The notes: generated from the sequence alone by a model not told the origin. A DNA stretch of 64,000 nucleotides from an uncultured Collinsella sp. (GCA_959020715.1 CAUESV010000005.1:62001-126000), one strand, 5' to 3'. Counted from the stretch's first letter, positions 34,568 to 44,332 are shown. Program-made: numbers and translations.

Positions 34568-34671
34568 CCGCGCAGCTCATGTGGGGTGCGTGTATGTGCT
34601 TGCAAATCCCGAATTCTTGTCTAAGATATGGATTTGCCCTCGACTACACCGAAGAAGTTGGTCTCACGGAC

Positions 34672-34700
34672 TTCACCTGCCCGCGTCGATGGCGTATTAT
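34672..34700 (+). promoter_or_regulatory. Promoter of the rpsP operon
   Basis: TTCACC (34672-34677) and TATTAT (34695-34700), spacer 17. A second candidate, TTGCAA with TAAGAT 16 bases on, lies some 70 bases upstream. Confidence 0.55.
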
Positions 34701-34756
34701 GTTCAACTGTTTGTTTGTAGTTGCAGCCTAAAGCTGCTTGGTTGGAGGAGTTTCCT

Positions 34757-35098
34757 TTGGCAGTCAAGATTCGCCTTGCTCGTCACGGCGCTAAGAAGCG
34801 TCCGTACTACCGTGTCGTCGTCGCCGATTCCCGCGCCCCGCGTGACGGTCGTATCATCGAGGAGGTTGGCCGCTACAACCCGATGACCGCCCCCAAGACC
34901 ATCAACCTCGACCTCGAGAAGATCGCCGACTGGCAGTCCAAGGGCGCTCAGCTCACCGACGCCGTCGCCGCTCTGGTCAAGGCCGCCAACGAGGGCGAGA
35001 AGACCGAGACCGTCGTCAAGAAGTCCAAGAAGCAGCTCGCCAAAGAGGCCGAGGCCGCTAAGGCTGCCGCTGAGGCCGCTGAGGGCGCCGAGGAGTAA
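34757..35098 (+). CDS. rpsP: 30S ribosomal protein S16
   Basis: Small-subunit assembly protein. AVKIRLARHGAKKRPYYRVV is the conserved N-terminus and fixes the TTG start at 34757, with GGAGGAG six bases upstream. 113 aa including an Ala/Glu/Lys tail of about 30 residues absent from short S16 proteins. First gene of rpsP-khpA-rimM-trmD-lepB. Confidence 0.96.
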   Translation: MAVKIRLARHGAKKRPYYRVVVADSRAPRDGRIIEEVGRYNPMTAPKTINLDLEKIADWQSKGAQLTDAVAALVKAANEGEKTETVVKKSKKQLAKEAEAAKAAAEAAEGAEE

Positions 35099-35101
35099 AT
35101 C

Positions 35102-35386
35102 GTGCCTGAGGTTGACGCTGCACAGCTCGAGGGTGAGGCAATGCTCTCAGATCGCATCGCCGATCTCGTCGAATATCTCGTTGTTCAGATCGTCGACGAC
35201 CCGGATTCCGTGAGCCTTGAGGTCATCGATGGTGACGACGCCTCTACGATTGAGGTTTCGGTCGCCGAGGATGACGTCGCCAAGGTCATCGGCCGTCGTG
35301 GCCGTACCATCAAGGCCATTCGCACGCTCGCCCGTGCACTGGCCGCTCGCCTCGACACTGCTGTCGAGGTAGAGGTTCTGGGCTAG
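35102..35386 (+). CDS. khpA: KH-domain RNA-binding protein KhpA
   Basis: 94 aa with one KH domain; the GxxG loop is in IGRRGRTIKAIRTLARA. KhpA proteins pair with KhpB in Gram-positives and influence cell division and small-RNA biology. GTG start three bases after rpsP and the usual position between rpsP and rimM support the call. Confidence 0.92.
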   Translation: MPEVDAAQLEGEAMLSDRIADLVEYLVVQIVDDPDSVSLEVIDGDDASTIEVSVAEDDVAKVIGRRGRTIKAIRTLARALAARLDTAVEVEVLG

Positions 35387-35390
35387 GACC

Positions 35391-35912
35391 TTGAGGTCCC
35401 AGTACAAAAACATCGCCCGTGTGGTCAAGCCGCACGGAAGGAAGGGGGAGGTCCTCGCGCAGCCGCTGCGGGGGCTTCCTTCTGTATTGGAGCCGGGTAT
35501 GCGCGTCGCCTTGACGCCGCCGGCACTCAAGCGCGACCGCTTTTGCAAGGTCGTGTCCTTCACCGATACGGGCGATGGCGATCTGGTCTCGTTTGAGGGC
35601 ATTGATGACTTGACGGCCGCCGAGGGCATCACGGGATGCTATGTGCTGGCAAATCGTGACGACTTTGAGCTCGATTCGCTCGACGTCGCCTATACCGACC
35701 TTATGGGTCGCGAGGTGGTCGATGAACGCTTTGGCTCGCTTGGCACGATTGTCGAGATCATGTCGACGCCCGCCAACGATGTTTGGGTTGTCGAGGGTGA
35801 TCGGTACGGCGAGGTACTGATTCCCGTTATCGAGCAGGTTGTGCTCGATCTTCCCGACACAGGAACAATTTCCGTCCACGTTATGGACGGCTTGATCGAT
35901 ATGGACAAGTAG
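35391..35912 (+). CDS. rimM: Ribosome maturation factor RimM
   Basis: Helps 30S head assembly by binding S19. N-terminal barrel with ARVVKPHGRKGEVLA, then a PRC-barrel half with DLMGREVVD and VLIPVIEQVVLDLP. TTG at 35391 lies four bases after khpA with a weak site (TAGGA). 173 aa. Confidence 0.93.
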   Translation: MRSQYKNIARVVKPHGRKGEVLAQPLRGLPSVLEPGMRVALTPPALKRDRFCKVVSFTDTGDGDLVSFEGIDDLTAAEGITGCYVLANRDDFELDSLDVAYTDLMGREVVDERFGSLGTIVEIMSTPANDVWVVEGDRYGEVLIPVIEQVVLDLPDTGTISVHVMDGLIDMDK

Positions 35913-35922
35913 GGAGGACAAC

Positions 35923-36681
35923 ATGCTGATCGAGACCCTTTCGGTCTTTCCCGAGATGTTTGAGCCCGTCATGTCCACGTCGATTTTGGGTCGCGCCCGC
36001 AAGGCCGGCCTTTTTGATTTTAAGGCGTATAACCTGCGCGACTGGACGCACGACCGCCATCGTACCGTCGATGACGAGCCGTACGGCGGCGGGCAGGGCA
36101 TGCTCATGAAGGTCGAGCCTATCGCCGAGGCCATCGAGGCCATTAGCGCAGAGGGCCCCAAGCCCACTGTGGTGTTCTTTACCCCCTGCGGCGAGCCCTT
36201 TACGCAGCATGTGGCCGAGCGCCTGCTCAAAAGTGAGCGCCTGCTGTTTGTGTGCAGCCGTTACGAGGGCGTCGACGAGCGCGCGTATGCGTATGCCGAC
36301 GAGCGTCTGTCGATTGGCGACTATGTGCTTACGGGTGGCGAGCTACCCGCTATGGTTGTTGCCGACGCTGTCGTGCGCCTGATTCCCGGCGCCCTTGGTG
36401 ACGAAATGAGCAACGTCGACGAGTCGTTCTCGACCGCCGAGGACGGAGGCTTGCTCGAGTACGCGCAGTACACCCGTCCCGCCGAGTTCAACGGCGAGGG
36501 CGTGCCTCCTGTGCTCGTGAGTGGCGATCACGCCAAGGTCGATGCTTGGCGCCGCAAGAATGCCATCGAGCGCACCTGTCGCTGGCGTCCCGACCTGATC
36601 GAGACGGCGCGGCTCACGCCCCAGGAGCGTGCATATGCGCAGGAGATCCTTGACGCTTCGTATTCGCAGAGCAAGGAGTGA
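35923..36681 (+). CDS. trmD: tRNA (guanine-N1)-methyltransferase TrmD
   Basis: Methylates G37 of tRNAs reading CNN, preventing frameshifts. SPOUT knot motifs: YGGGQGMLMKVEP, SRYEGVDERA, IGDYVLTGGELPAMVV. ATG at 35923 after AGGGAGG. 252 aa. Unlike the E. coli order, rplS is not next; lepB follows and rplS is about 8 kb away. Confidence 0.96.
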   Translation: MLIETLSVFPEMFEPVMSTSILGRARKAGLFDFKAYNLRDWTHDRHRTVDDEPYGGGQGMLMKVEPIAEAIEAISAEGPKPTVVFFTPCGEPFTQHVAERLLKSERLLFVCSRYEGVDERAYAYADERLSIGDYVLTGGELPAMVVADAVVRLIPGALGDEMSNVDESFSTAEDGGLLEYAQYTRPAEFNGEGVPPVLVSGDHAKVDAWRRKNAIERTCRWRPDLIETARLTPQERAYAQEILDASYSQSKE

Positions 36682-36683
36682 GT

Positions 36684-37247
36684 ATGGTTCCTACGCAACA
36701 TTCCGCGTTGAGGGGCGCTTTTGAGTGGATCGCGGTCATCGCGATCGCGCTTGTGGCCACCTTCCTGATCCGCACCTTTGTGGTCGAGCCCTTTGTGGTG
36801 CCCACCGGCTCTATGGAGGACACAATCGAGATTGGCGACCAGATCCTGGCGCAAAAGGTGAGCCTCGAGCTCGGCCAGCCCGTCAAGCAGGGCGATATCG
36901 TGGTGTTTCACAACCCTGATGGCACCTCCGAGCATGATGTTCTTGTCAAGCGCGTTATTGCCACGGCCGGCCAGACGGTCGACCTTCAGGACGGCAAGGT
37001 GGTCGTTGACGGCCAGGCGCTCGACGAGGACTACACGACCGGCATGAGCTGGCCGCTTTCGGTCCAAGCTCCCGGCGCTCAGGTAAGCTATCCCTACACC
37101 GTTCCCGACGGGTGCGTGTGGGTGATGGGCGACAACCGCGAAAACTCTGCCGACTCACGCTACTTTGGTCCCGTCGATCGCTCTGACTTGATCGCCGTGG
37201 CGCTTGTGCGCTACTGGCCGCTCAACCGCATCGGCGCTATCGACTAA
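36684..37247 (+). CDS. lepB: Signal peptidase I
   Basis: Membrane Ser/Lys protease that releases exported proteins. One N-terminal helix (about 12-30), Ser43 in VPTGSMED, Lys89 in VLVKRVIA, and the GDNRENSADSR box. ATG 36684 is chosen since the in-frame GTG 36678 lies within the AAGGAG site. 187 aa. Start follows trmD by two bases. Confidence 0.95.
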   Translation: MVPTQHSALRGAFEWIAVIAIALVATFLIRTFVVEPFVVPTGSMEDTIEIGDQILAQKVSLELGQPVKQGDIVVFHNPDGTSEHDVLVKRVIATAGQTVDLQDGKVVVDGQALDEDYTTGMSWPLSVQAPGAQVSYPYTVPDGCVWVMGDNRENSADSRYFGPVDRSDLIAVALVRYWPLNRIGAID

Positions 37248-37306
37248 AAACCGCTATAGTACAGTACCTAACCGTGTAATCGTTTCGACGAGGGGATATT
37301 AGAGGC

Positions 37307-38218
37307 ATGAACGCTTCATCGCTTTCCTTCCAAGACATCATCCTGCGCCTCCAGCAGTACTGGGGCGAGCAGGGCTGCGTCATTATGCAGCCCTATGACT
37401 CCGAGGTCGGTGCCGGTACCTTCCATACCGCGACCACGCTGCGCTCGCTCGGTCCCGCCGAGTGGCGCACCTGCTATGCGCAGCCCTGCCGCCGTCCCGC
37501 CGACGGCCGCTACGGCGAGAACCCCAACCGCATGCAGCACTACTATCAGTTCCAGGTGCTCATCAAGCCCTCGCCGGTCAACGCCCAGGAGCTCTACCTG
37601 GGGTCTCTTGCTGCTATCGGCCTAGACCCCAACGACCATGACGTCCGCTTTGTCGAGGACGACTGGGAGAGCCCGACGCTCGGCGCCTGGGGCCTTGGCT
37701 GGGAGGTCTGGCTCAACGGCATGGAGGTCACGCAGTTTACGTACTTCCAGCAGGTGGGCGGCATCGAGGTCGATCCCGTGCCCGTCGAGATCACCTATGG
37801 CCTGGAGCGTATCGCCATGTACGCCCAGGGAGTCAACTCGGTCTACGACCTGGTGTGGAGCTACTTGCCCGACGGCACGCCCATGACCTACGGCGACGTG
37901 TTCTTGGAGAACGAGCGCGAGTTTAGCGCTTACAACTTTGAGGTCGCCAACGTTGAGATGATGCGTCAGAAGTTTGACGACTACGAGGCCGAGTGCCATT
38001 CCTGCCTGGAGCGAAAGCTGCCGCTGCCGGCGTACGACTGTGTCATGAAGTGCAGCCACGCCTTCAACCTGCTCGATGCCCGCGGCGCCCTGTCCGCGGT
38101 CGAGCGTGCCAACTACATCCTGCGCGTCCGCGCCGTCGCCAAGGCGTGCTGCGAGGCCTACATGGCCGAGGTCGCCGGAGTCAACGAGAATGCCGACCAG
38201 GAAGGCGAGGTGGCGTAA
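37307..38218 (+). CDS. glyQ: Glycyl-tRNA synthetase alpha subunit
   Basis: Catalytic subunit of the bacterial alpha2beta2 GlyRS. SFQDIILRLQQYWGEQGC, QPYDSEVGAGTFH and the motif region YCQPCRRPADGRYGENPNR-type sequence (here YAQPCRRPADGRYG) are diagnostic. 303 aa. No T-box leader was recognised in the 59 bases upstream. Followed three bases later by glyS. Confidence 0.96.
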   Translation: MNASSLSFQDIILRLQQYWGEQGCVIMQPYDSEVGAGTFHTATTLRSLGPAEWRTCYAQPCRRPADGRYGENPNRMQHYYQFQVLIKPSPVNAQELYLGSLAAIGLDPNDHDVRFVEDDWESPTLGAWGLGWEVWLNGMEVTQFTYFQQVGGIEVDPVPVEITYGLERIAMYAQGVNSVYDLVWSYLPDGTPMTYGDVFLENEREFSAYNFEVANVEMMRQKFDDYEAECHSCLERKLPLPAYDCVMKCSHAFNLLDARGALSAVERANYILRVRAVAKACCEAYMAEVAGVNENADQEGEVA

Positions 38219-38221
38219 GCC

Positions 38222-40318
38222 ATGGCAGACGCTAAGGATTTCCTGTTTGAGATCGGTACGGAGGAAATGCCCTCTGCACCGCTGAACAATGCCGTCAAGC
38301 AGCTTGGCACCATGATCGCCAAGGGTCTTGACGAGGCCGGTCTGGCCCACGGCGAGGTCCGCGTGATCTCGAGCCCGCGTCGTCTGGCTGCACTCGTTGC
38401 CGACGTCGCCACCGCGACCGATGAGGTTCACGAGGTCAAGCGTGGCCCCGCGGCCAACATTGCCTTTGATGCCGACGGTAACGCCACCAAGGCCGCCCAG
38501 GGCTTCGCCCGCAAGTGCGGTGTGGCTGCCGAGGACCTGGTCCGTCGCGAGGACACCGACGGCCGTGAGTACGTCTTTGCTGAGAAGAACATTCCCTCCG
38601 TACCGGCCACCCCGATCCTGACGACCCTGTGCGAGAAGACTATCGCCGGCCTGCAGTGGCCCAACTATCGCAGCCAGCGCTGGGGCCACGAGCACGCTAC
38701 GTTCGTTCGTCCTGTCCGTTGGATTTGCTGCCTTTTGGGCGAGGACGTTGTGCCCGTGTCGTTTGCCGACGTGACGAGTGGCAACACCACGCGTGGTCAT
38801 CGCGTACTTGGCCCTGGTGACCATGTGGTTGCCAGCCCCGCCGTCTACGAGCAGGTGCTCGAGGACGCTGGCGTGCTTTCTGCCGAGCGTCGTCGTGAGG
38901 CCATCCTTGCCGGTATCGCCGAGGTCGAGGCCGCCCGTCCCGGCTGCCACGTCGATACGCCCAAGAAGGTCTTTGAGGAGGTTATCAACCTCTGCGAGTG
39001 GCCGACGGTGCTCGTCGGTACCTTCGATGAGGAGTTCCTCAAGGTCCCGCACGAGATCATCTGCGAGTCCATGCTCACCAATCAGCGCTACTTCCCGATC
39101 TATGACGGCGAGGGCAAGCTCACGCGTGAATTCGTGGTCGTTTCCAACAGCAAGCCCGAGAATGCCGAGCGCGTGATCGACGGCAACGAGCGCGTCGTGC
39201 GCGCCCGTCTGGACGACGCGAAGTTCTTCTACGAGGAGGACCTGAAGATCTCCCTCGACGAGTTCCGTGAGCGTCTGGCCAAGGTTGCCTTCCAGGAGAA
39301 GCTCGGTAGCGTGCTCGCCAAGTCCGAGCGCATCGAGCAGCTCGCGCTCGCTATCGCCCGCGAGGCTCACCTGGGCGCCCACCTGGCTGCCGATGCTGCT
39401 CGCGCCGCGCACCTGTGCAAGGCCGACCTGGTATCCAACGCCGTCGTCGAGTTCACGAGCCAGCAGGGCGTGATGGGCGGTTACTACGCCACCGCGATGG
39501 GGGAGAACGACGAGGTCGCCCACGCCATTCGCGATCACTATCGTCCCCGCTTTGCCGGTGACGAGCTGCCCGAGGGCACCGCTGGCTGCATCGTGGCCTG
39601 TGCCGACAAGCTCGATACCATCGCCGGTATCTTTGCCATCGGTGAGCCCCCTACCGGCTCCTCCGACCCCTACGCGCTGCGTCGTGCCGCTATCGGCATC
39701 ATCAACATCCTGCGCGACCGTCTGCCGATCGACCCCACGTCGCTCATCGACTTCGCCCTCGAGCTCTACAGTGAGCAGGGCATTGAGTTCGACGCCGCCG
39801 AGGTCGCCCAGCAGGTTCGCGACTTCTTCCATGGCCGCCTGGTGAGCATGGCCCGCGACGAAAAGATCCCGGCCGATACCGTTGCCGCCGTCTCCGCGGT
39901 GCACATCATCGCTCCGTCCGTCTTCTTCGCCCGCTGCGCCGCCCTCGACGAGGCCCGCAAGAACGACGCTGAGACGTTCGACAACCTGGCGACCGCCTAT
40001 GCCCGTGCTGCTCATATCTCCAAGCCCGAGCTGGGCACGGAGTACGACCGCGCCCTGATGGGCGAGGCCGAGCTCGCGCTCGCCGACGCCTCCGAGGCCG
40101 CTCAGACCGCTGTCGATGCTGCTCTCGCCGCCGAGGATTATTCTGCCGCATTTGCCGCGCTCGCCGCCCTGCGTGCCCCCATCGACCGCTTCTTCGATGA
40201 GGTTATGGTCATGGACAAGGACGAGCAGCTTCGCGATAATCGCCTTAAGCTGCTCAACCGCTTCGAGGCCGTTTTCTCCGGCATCGCCAACATCGGTGAG
40301 CTTGCCCGCAAAAAGTAA
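38222..40318 (+). CDS. glyS: Glycyl-tRNA synthetase beta subunit
   Basis: tRNA-binding subunit, 698 aa. FLFEIGTEEMPSAPL at the start, TPRRLAALV-like SSPRRLAALV, FVRPVRWICCLLG, and PTVLVGTFDEEFLKVP mark the family; the C-terminal anticodon-binding domain ends in VMDKDEQLRDNRLKLL. A long antisense frame overlaps this gene but is a codon-bias shadow. Confidence 0.96.
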   Translation: MADAKDFLFEIGTEEMPSAPLNNAVKQLGTMIAKGLDEAGLAHGEVRVISSPRRLAALVADVATATDEVHEVKRGPAANIAFDADGNATKAAQGFARKCGVAAEDLVRREDTDGREYVFAEKNIPSVPATPILTTLCEKTIAGLQWPNYRSQRWGHEHATFVRPVRWICCLLGEDVVPVSFADVTSGNTTRGHRVLGPGDHVVASPAVYEQVLEDAGVLSAERRREAILAGIAEVEAARPGCHVDTPKKVFEEVINLCEWPTVLVGTFDEEFLKVPHEIICESMLTNQRYFPIYDGEGKLTREFVVVSNSKPENAERVIDGNERVVRARLDDAKFFYEEDLKISLDEFRERLAKVAFQEKLGSVLAKSERIEQLALAIAREAHLGAHLAADAARAAHLCKADLVSNAVVEFTSQQGVMGGYYATAMGENDEVAHAIRDHYRPRFAGDELPEGTAGCIVACADKLDTIAGIFAIGEPPTGSSDPYALRRAAIGIINILRDRLPIDPTSLIDFALELYSEQGIEFDAAEVAQQVRDFFHGRLVSMARDEKIPADTVAAVSAVHIIAPSVFFARCAALDEARKNDAETFDNLATAYARAAHISKPELGTEYDRALMGEAELALADASEAAQTAVDAALAAEDYSAAFAALAALRAPIDRFFDEVMVMDKDEQLRDNRLKLLNRFEAVFSGIANIGELARKK

Positions 40319-40352
40319 GCTAGCCTGCGCATAAGCGCAAAAGGAGCCCCGC

Positions 40353-41219
40353 ATGGATTGCCCGGTCACCGCTCGTTCCACCGTTATCGTTATCTCCGAC
40401 TCGCTCGGTGATACCGCTTGTGAGGTGGTGCTTGCGGCGTCCGGGCAATTTGATGAAGGGGTTTTTCGCGTTTTGCGCCTGCCCAAGGTGACCTCCGTGG
40501 AGCAGGTCAAGTCATTTGTGGGGCCGCGCGTCGATGCCGACCATCGCGATATCGCCGTGTTCCATACCATCGTCGACCCGGCACTTCGCGCCCGCGTGCT
40601 CGATTATCTGGGCATGCTGCATATCCGTTCGGTCGACCTGATCGGTCCGACGCTTGCCGTGCTGTCATCGCTCGTCGGTGTGCCGCCCAAGGGCGTTGCG
40701 GGCGTGATTCACAAGACCGATGACCGCTATTTCCATCGCATTGAGGCTATGGAGTATTTCGTTGAGCACGATGACGGGCGCGGCTGCGACGATCTGTCGG
40801 GGGCCGATATCGTGCTGCTGGGCGTATCGCGCACGTCCAAGACGCCGCTGTCGATGTTTTTGGCCTTTCAAGGTTACAAGGTTGCCAATGTTCCGTTGGC
40901 CCACGGCATGGAGCCGCCCAAGTCGATTTACGAGGTTGACCCGATGCGGTTATTCGGCCTGATTTCGACCGTCGACGTTATTTCTGAGATTCGCGATAGC
41001 CGCTTGGGCGATGACTTCGCCCGTGCCGTTGCCGGCTCTTATGCCGAGCCCGAGAGTGTGCGCAGCGAGCTTGAGGAAGCCCGTGCCCTCATGAAGCGCC
41101 TAGGCTGCTTTGTGGTGCGTACCGACGGCAAGGCGATCGAGGAGAGCGCCTCCGAGATCATTAGTCACTTGGAGGAAATCCAAGAAGCTCGCGCCCGCCG
41201 AGCCACCCGCCGCGCCTAA
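40353..41219 (+). CDS. ppsR: Pyruvate, phosphate dikinase regulatory protein (bifunctional kinase/phosphorylase)
   Basis: Turns PPDK off and on by ADP-dependent phosphorylation of its active-site Thr and Pi-dependent reversal. DSLGDTACEVVLAA at the N-terminus and the P-loop GVSRTSKTP at 157-165 are family signatures. 288 aa; it lies immediately upstream of its target gene, whose Thr/His pair it would modify. Confidence 0.94.
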   Translation: MDCPVTARSTVIVISDSLGDTACEVVLAASGQFDEGVFRVLRLPKVTSVEQVKSFVGPRVDADHRDIAVFHTIVDPALRARVLDYLGMLHIRSVDLIGPTLAVLSSLVGVPPKGVAGVIHKTDDRYFHRIEAMEYFVEHDDGRGCDDLSGADIVLLGVSRTSKTPLSMFLAFQGYKVANVPLAHGMEPPKSIYEVDPMRLFGLISTVDVISEIRDSRLGDDFARAVAGSYAEPESVRSELEEARALMKRLGCFVVRTDGKAIEESASEIISHLEEIQEARARRATRRA

Positions 41220-41299
41220 TGGTAGTAGCATTTTGATAAAGCGATTTAGCAAGAACATCGCATCTGACCTGCTTTTTTATTGTAGTGGTATCTTCATAA

Positions 41300-41347
41300 G
41301 GTAACCACCTTTACCTACCGTTTACCGCCAGTTTTAGCACGTTTACC
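41300..41347 (+). promoter_or_regulatory. Phased TTTACC repeats upstream of ppdK
   Basis: TTTACC occurs at 41310, 41321 and 41342, spaced 11 and 21 bases, with a near-inverted GGTAAC at 41300. This one- and two-turn phasing on the same DNA face looks like an operator. The rest of the 250-base gap holds no gene or clear promoter. Confidence 0.4.
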
Positions 41348-41469
41348 AAACCGCGCACCCTCTGCTCAAGCCCGCTCAAAACCCGCCGTATAGTTCCCTC
41401 ACGGCCCGCATCCGGCGGGTCGATTCGTTACCACGGTCGTGCGCGAGAGCGCATGGAAGGGGAAGTATC

Positions 41470-44220
41470 GTGAGCGATTGCAAGAGGGTTTACCGTTTTG
41501 GAACCGACGCCCAGGGCACCTGTGTCACTGAGGGCGACAAGTCCATGAACTTCGTGCTTGGCGGCAAGGGCGCAAACCTTGCCGAGATGAGCCGCATCGG
41601 CCTGCCGGTTCCCGGTGGCTTTACCATTACCTGCCAGACTTGCGTCGAGTACTCCGGTGCCGGCAACGTCTGGCCCGAAGGCACAATCGATGAGATCGTT
41701 GCCGCCGAGGCCGACCTCGAGGCCCGCTGTGGCAAGAAGCTCGGTGACGACAATGATCCGCTGCTCGTGTCGGTTCGCTCGGGCGCTCCGTTCTCCATGC
41801 CCGGTATGATGGACACGGTCCTCAACTTGGGCCTCAACGACGGCTCCGTTCAGGGTCTCATCGCCCAGACGCAAAATCCGCGTTTTGCCTGGGATAGCTA
41901 CCGCCGCTTTATCCAGATGTTCTCCAACGTCGTTATGGGCGTCGACGCCGACCTGTTCGAGAACGCGCTGACCCGGGCACGCCTGGTCGCTGGCGTCCGC
42001 GTCGACTCCGAGCTTTCGGCCGAGGATCTGCAGGAGCTCGTCGCGACCTTCAAGGGGATCTTCTCCGAGAACGTCGAGGCCGCCCTGTACCCCGAGCTCG
42101 AGGTTGTCGATGGCAAGCCCGTCTTCCCGCACGATCCTGAGCTTCAGCTGCGCCTTGCCATTCAGGCTGTCTTTGGCAGCTGGATGAACGAGCGCGCCTG
42201 CATCTACCGCAAACAGCACGGTATCTCCGACGAGCTCGGTACTGCCGTCAACGTCCAGGCCATGGCCTTTGGCAACAAGGGTGAGACCTCCGCGACTGGC
42301 GTCGCCTTTACGCGCAACCCGGCCGACGGCACTAAGGAGTTCTACGGCGACTTTCTGGTCAACGCCCAGGGCGAGGATGTTGTCGCCGGCATCCGCAACA
42401 CCGAGCCCATCGCCGACCTCAAGACCACCCCGGGCCTCGAGTCTTCAGGTGAGGAGCTCGAGCGCGTGTTCCTGACGCTCGAGGATCATTACCGCGATAT
42501 GTGTGATATCGAGTTCACCATCGAGCAGGGCAAGCTCTGGATGCTCCAGACCCGCGTGGGCAAGCGCACTGCTACCGCCGCCCTGCGCATCGCCATCGAA
42601 ATGGTCGAGGAGGGCCTGATCACTCGCGAGGAGGCCGTGAGCCGCATCGATCCCGCGCAGCTCGACCAGCTCCTGCACCCGCAGTTCGATTCCTCCAAGA
42701 AGTACGAGGCCCTGGCCAGCGGCCTTAACGCCAGCCCCGGTGCCGCCGTGGGCGAGGTCGTGTTCTCGAGTGACGACGCCGTCGCGCGTTCCGCCGAGGG
42801 TCACAAGGTCATTCTGGTCCGCTGGGAGACCAACCCCGATGACCTGAAGGGTATGGTCGCCGCCGAGGGCATCTTGACGAGCCATGGTGGCAAGACGAGC
42901 CACGCCGCCGTTATCGCCCGCGGCATGGGTACGCCCTGCGTCTGCGGCGTTGAAAGCTTCCATATCGACGCCGCCGAGAAGGTCGTGCGCATCGAGGGCA
43001 GCGACCACGTATTGCACGAGGGCGATGTCATCTCCATCGACGGCACCCAGGGCATCGTCGTCGACGGTCCCGTCGACCTGGTCTCCGCCGAGCTTACCGG
43101 CGACCTGGACACTATCCTGTCCTGGGCCGACGAGATTCGCCTGGACGAGACCTGTGGTCATCCCAACCATGTGCGCGTCAACGCCGACAATCCCGAGGAT
43201 GCCGAGCTTGCCCTCGAGTTTGGCGCCGAGGCTATTGGCCTATGCCGCACCGAGCATATGTTCCTGGGCGATCGAAAGAACATCATCCAGAGCTTTATCC
43301 TGTCCGATGATGAGGCCGTGAAGCAGCAGGCCCTGGCCGACCTGCTCAAGGTCCAGACCGAGGACTTCCTGGCGATGTTCAAGACCATGTCCGGTCGCGA
43401 TGTGGTCGTCCGCCTGCTCGATCCACCGCTTCATGAGTTCCTGGATAATCCTCGCGAGCTCGAGGTCGCCATCACCAAGAAGGAAGCCGCTGGCGCCAGC
43501 GAGGAAGAGCTTGCCGCCCTGCGCGCCCGCCTGCGTCGTATCGACGGCATGGTCGAGTCCAACCCCATGTTGGGCTTGCGCGGCGTGCGCCTGTCCGTCG
43601 TCTTTAGCGATCTGCCGCTCATGCAGGTCCGTGCCGTCGCAACGGCTGCCGCCCGCCTCATTAAGGAAGGCGTCGATCCGCGCCCCGAGATTATGGTCCC
43701 GCTCGTTTCCATCACGGCCGAGCATGTCCAGACCCGCGAGGTTATCGAGCGTGTGATCGCCGAGGTTTCCGCCGAGGAAGGCGTCGAGCTCAATATTCCC
43801 GTGGGCACGATGCTCGAGCTGCCGCGTGCCTGCATGGTCGCCGACGAGATCGCCCAGCACGCCGACTTCTTCTGCTTTGGCACCAACGACCTCACCCAGA
43901 CCACCTTCGGCTTCTCCCGCGACGATGCCGAGGCCAAGTTCATCCCGCTGTACATGCACAAGAAGATCTTGAAGGACAACCCCTTCGAGACCATCGACGC
44001 GGCGGTGCTCGAGCTGGTGCGCATGGCCGTCGAAAAGGGTCGCGCCATCAACCCCGACATGCACTTTGGCGTGTGCGGCGAGCACGGCGGCGACCCCAAG
44101 TCCATCAAGGGCCTGTTTAACGTGGCCGATGTGGACTATGTGTCCTGCTCGCCCTACCGCGTGCCCCTCGCACGCCTGGCTGCCGCCCAGGCCAAGCTCG
44201 AGGCGAAGCGCTCCGCCTAA
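41470..44220 (+). CDS. ppdK: Pyruvate, phosphate dikinase
   Basis: Interconverts pyruvate, ATP and Pi with PEP, AMP and PPi; in anaerobes it often works in glycolysis with PPi. N-terminal ATP-grasp (VLGGKGANLAEMSRIGLPVP), the phosphohistidine domain with Thr476 and His478 in GGKTSHAAVIARGMG, and a C-terminal PEP barrel with GLCRTEHMF, and CFGTNDLTQTTFGFSRDD. 916 aa, full length. GTG at 41470 after AAGGGGAAG. Regulated by the adjacent ppsR product and possibly by the upstream repeats. Confidence 0.96.
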   Translation: MSDCKRVYRFGTDAQGTCVTEGDKSMNFVLGGKGANLAEMSRIGLPVPGGFTITCQTCVEYSGAGNVWPEGTIDEIVAAEADLEARCGKKLGDDNDPLLVSVRSGAPFSMPGMMDTVLNLGLNDGSVQGLIAQTQNPRFAWDSYRRFIQMFSNVVMGVDADLFENALTRARLVAGVRVDSELSAEDLQELVATFKGIFSENVEAALYPELEVVDGKPVFPHDPELQLRLAIQAVFGSWMNERACIYRKQHGISDELGTAVNVQAMAFGNKGETSATGVAFTRNPADGTKEFYGDFLVNAQGEDVVAGIRNTEPIADLKTTPGLESSGEELERVFLTLEDHYRDMCDIEFTIEQGKLWMLQTRVGKRTATAALRIAIEMVEEGLITREEAVSRIDPAQLDQLLHPQFDSSKKYEALASGLNASPGAAVGEVVFSSDDAVARSAEGHKVILVRWETNPDDLKGMVAAEGILTSHGGKTSHAAVIARGMGTPCVCGVESFHIDAAEKVVRIEGSDHVLHEGDVISIDGTQGIVVDGPVDLVSAELTGDLDTILSWADEIRLDETCGHPNHVRVNADNPEDAELALEFGAEAIGLCRTEHMFLGDRKNIIQSFILSDDEAVKQQALADLLKVQTEDFLAMFKTMSGRDVVVRLLDPPLHEFLDNPRELEVAITKKEAAGASEEELAALRARLRRIDGMVESNPMLGLRGVRLSVVFSDLPLMQVRAVATAAARLIKEGVDPRPEIMVPLVSITAEHVQTREVIERVIAEVSAEEGVELNIPVGTMLELPRACMVADEIAQHADFFCFGTNDLTQTTFGFSRDDAEAKFIPLYMHKKILKDNPFETIDAAVLELVRMAVEKGRAINPDMHFGVCGEHGGDPKSIKGLFNVADVDYVSCSPYRVPLARLAAAQAKLEAKRSA

Positions 44221-44258
44221 CGTTTTGGGCATAGACGCCTAGCGTAGCCCCCTTCATG

Positions 44259-44286
44259 CCGCCCGCCTCATTCGTGAGGCGGGCGG
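44259..44286 (+). terminator. Hairpin after ppdK
   Basis: A perfect 12-bp stem CCGCCCGCCTCA/TGAGGCGGGCGG with a TTCG loop. The following TTATC is a poor T-run, but position and strength suit transcription ending. Confidence 0.65.
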
Positions 44287-44332
44287 TTATCATGTGCGGG
44301 TTTTGTCTTTTTGTCTGCGTAAAAAATTGTTC

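Noticed and set aside
37248..37306. Glycine T-box or riboswitch before glyQ
   Set aside because: The gap is only 59 bases, with no T-box motif, specifier loop or terminator.
37622..40570. A 982-codon open frame on the minus strand
   Set aside because: It is antisense to glyQ and glyS, which have full family motifs. The product is Val/Gly/Asp/Leu-rich with no known domain, as expected from codon bias in a GC-rich gene read backwards.
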